Positions 47,705 to 49,152 of a stretch of 49,152 nt of DNA are shown piece after piece. This DNA comes from Acidobacteriota bacterium. Its GTDB lineage: Bacteria > Acidobacteriota > Vicinamibacteria > Vicinamibacterales > UBA2999. The translations under genes were made by a program, and so were the position numbers. The stretch's first letter is position 1, and every line of letters starts with the position of its first letter. The stretch is taken from positions 1 through 49,152 of the forward strand of contig CANIBQ010000036.1 in NCBI GenBank assembly GCA_947465645.1, in the 5' to 3' direction. Under the pieces are notes generated by a model. The model ran no database searches, had not been told where the DNA came from, and was given only the letters and a program-made list of their open reading frames with translations.

Positions 47705-49087
47705 ATGGGTTCGAACAAAGTCGTCGGCGCCGGAGTCTTCGTCGTCGTCGGCCTGCTGCTGTTTACGGCAGGCCTGTTCCTGATCGGCGAGCGGCGAATG
47801 CTCTTCGCCGAGCGATTCTCTGTCTACACGGAATTCGCGAGCCTCGGTCAGTTGACGTCGGGCGCCATCGTGCGCGTGGCGGGCGCTGACGCGGGCGAGG
47901 TGACCGAGATCCAGGTGCCCAGGTCGCCCGAAGGAAAGTTCCGCGTGAAGATGGAGATCCGGGAAGATCTGCATCAACTGATTCGCGAAGACTCACTCGC
48001 CGTCACCCAGACCGAGGGACTGGTCGGCGCCATCTTCATCAACATCCAGACAGGCACGGAAGCGCGGCCGGAGGTGCCCGAAGGCGGAACCATTCCAAGC
48101 CGCGAGCCCTTCGACCTGGCCGACCTGCTTCAGCAGGCGAGCGAGACGGCGACCCTCGTCCAGAGCACGGTCGAAGCGCTGCGTGGAGATATCGAGACGT
48201 CGGTCGAACAGGTCGCCTTGATGGCGCAAAACGCGCAGGGCCTGCTGCAGGACATTCGACCTGACATCACCGCCATGGCCCAGAACGGCAACCGCATTAC
48301 GGCGAGTACGGAGCAACTGATCGGAAGGATCAACGCTGGCGAAGGCACACTCGGCAAGTTCATCAACGACGACACCCTGCACCGGCGAGTGGTCGAGATC
48401 GCCGACCAGTCCAAGGAGATCATGGCGCAGTCCGAGGATGTCATGGCCAACGTGAAGCTGGTGTCCGACGAGGCGCGCCGGGCGATCTCCGACTTCCGCT
48501 CGAAGGATGGCCCTGCCCAGGGACTTCTTGGCGACATGCGGGTGACTCTGCTGCAGGCACGCGAAGCCACGGCTGACATGGCCGACAACATGGAGGCCAT
48601 GAAGCACAACTTCCTGTTGCGCGGCTTCTTCAACAAGCGCGGCTACTTCGACCTCGACGCGATCTCGCCCGCGGAATACCGCAAAGGCGTGCTCGAAAAC
48701 GGAAAGCGGAAGGCCATGCGCACCTGGCTTGGGGCGAACGTGCTCTTCGAACCTGGACCGGAGGGAACCGAAGTGCTGAGCCAGGACGGCCGCGCGCGGA
48801 TTGACTCGGCCATGGACAGCTACCTCGAGTATCTCCCGTCGAATCCAATCGTCGTCGAAGGCTACGCCACGACCGGCGTGACCAACGAACGGTTCCGCCT
48901 GGGACGCGTTCGCGCGGGAATTGTTCGGGAATACCTGCTTGGCCGCTACGAGCTGGCGCCGCAGAACACCGGATTCATCTCGCTCGGAAGCGACGCGAAG
49001 GGGAGCCCGAACGACGACACGTGGGACGGCGTGGCGCTGGCGCTCTTCCTCGAGAACGGCGCCATGACGTTCGCCGCCACGAAGTAG
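47705..49087 (+). CDS. MCE-family (MlaD-like) substrate-binding protein with OmpA-like C-terminal domain
   Basis: 460 residues from ATG 47705, preceded by GAAGGAGG. A membrane anchor (VVGAGVFVVVGLLLFTAGLFL) is followed by an MCE domain at about 38-120 (YTEFASLGQLTSGAIVRVAGADAGEVTEI), then a long helical segment to about 330 (coiled, with QQASETATLVQSTVEALRGD). The C-terminal ~110 residues (VLFEPGPEGTEVLSQDGRARIDSAMDSYLEYLP, IVVEGYATTG, ERFRLGRVRAGIVREYLLGR) look like an OmpA/peptidoglycan-binding-type fold, though the strict NX2LSX2RA consensus is relaxed. A bridge from the inner membrane toward the cell wall or outer membrane is plausible. Confidence 0.88.
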   Translation: MGSNKVVGAGVFVVVGLLLFTAGLFLIGERRMLFAERFSVYTEFASLGQLTSGAIVRVAGADAGEVTEIQVPRSPEGKFRVKMEIREDLHQLIREDSLAVTQTEGLVGAIFINIQTGTEARPEVPEGGTIPSREPFDLADLLQQASETATLVQSTVEALRGDIETSVEQVALMAQNAQGLLQDIRPDITAMAQNGNRITASTEQLIGRINAGEGTLGKFINDDTLHRRVVEIADQSKEIMAQSEDVMANVKLVSDEARRAISDFRSKDGPAQGLLGDMRVTLLQAREATADMADNMEAMKHNFLLRGFFNKRGYFDLDAISPAEYRKGVLENGKRKAMRTWLGANVLFEPGPEGTEVLSQDGRARIDSAMDSYLEYLPSNPIVVEGYATTGVTNERFRLGRVRAGIVREYLLGRYELAPQNTGFISLGSDAKGSPNDDTWDGVALALFLENGAMTFAATK

Positions 49088-49118
49088 GCTGACTCATGGC
49101 ACTCATTTTGGAGGGAAA

Positions 49119-49152
49119 ATGCCGTTGGACATGAAGGGAGGACGCGTGAACG
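49119..49152 (+). CDS. Start of the next gene in the Mla operon (partial)
   Basis: ATG 49119 follows GGAGGGAAA and opens a frame MPLDMKGGRVN that runs off the window. GTG 49146, in the same frame, also has a strong AGGGAGGACGC upstream and is an alternative start. Too little is visible to identify it; 49088-49118 is a short intergenic gap. Confidence 0.4.
   Translation, partial: MPLDMKGGRVN

Overview
The window is a GC-rich bacterial chromosome segment with densely packed genes on both strands. It contains outer-membrane machinery (TamB/BamA-type proteins, Mla-type lipid transport), twin-arginine exported enzymes, a poly-HAMP sensor kinase, M13 and M28 peptidases and many dispersed palindromes. 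Together these suggest a Gram-negative bacterium, most likely an acidobacterium of the Vicinamibacteria type; this is inference from gene content, as no rRNA or phylogenetic marker is present.

Layout. 1-4012 (minus): the N-terminal 1337 residues of a cytosolic sensor protein built from 14 HAMP units of exactly 276 bp; its C-terminus lies outside the window. 4237-5079: an IS701-like transposase remnant followed by a VapBC toxin-antitoxin pair. 5144-14876: a catabolic block (TctC receptor, UbiD-type decarboxylase, fused TctA-TctB permease, CoxS/CoxL/CoxM-type molybdenum hydroxylase, old-yellow-enzyme reductase) flanked by identical, oppositely oriented copies of a 33-bp palindromic repeat. 14882-22915: accessory genes that probably serve related chemistry: RidA, exported metallo-beta-lactamase-fold enzyme, ModA-like/NTF2 fusion lipoprotein, CoxG, cytochrome c, Tat-exported thiamine-diphosphate enzyme, frameshifted AAHS-like MFS transporter and PcaD-like hydrolase. 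23012-27184: small membrane protein, BON protein, GNAT, M28 peptidase and a divergent YjbQ-like protein. 27296-33841: one 2181-residue frame that joins a complete TamB to a five-POTRA BamA/TamA-type barrel. 33955-39060: TPR protein, aldo-keto reductase, bacterioferritin, M13 peptidase, OsmC protein and a small coiled-coil protein. 39139-44460 (minus): a leucine/isovalerate degradation operon (methylcrotonyl-CoA carboxylase with a split alpha subunit, methylglutaconyl-CoA hydratase, HMG-CoA lyase). 44689-46128: sigma54-dependent response regulator. 46173-49087: MlaE-MlaF-MCE operon, with the start of another gene at the right edge.

Two themes cut across the genes. First, at least twenty palindromic elements of several sequence classes are scattered between and inside genes. 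Several lie in frame inside proteins, and two of these sit exactly where normally separate proteins are joined (TctA|TctB and TamB|BamA). One coincides with a frameshift in the MFS gene. Second, many genes lack a Shine-Dalgarno sequence and instead have a TANNNT -10 box 5-10 nt before the start codon, which predicts leaderless mRNAs. No tRNA, rRNA or CRISPR array was seen.
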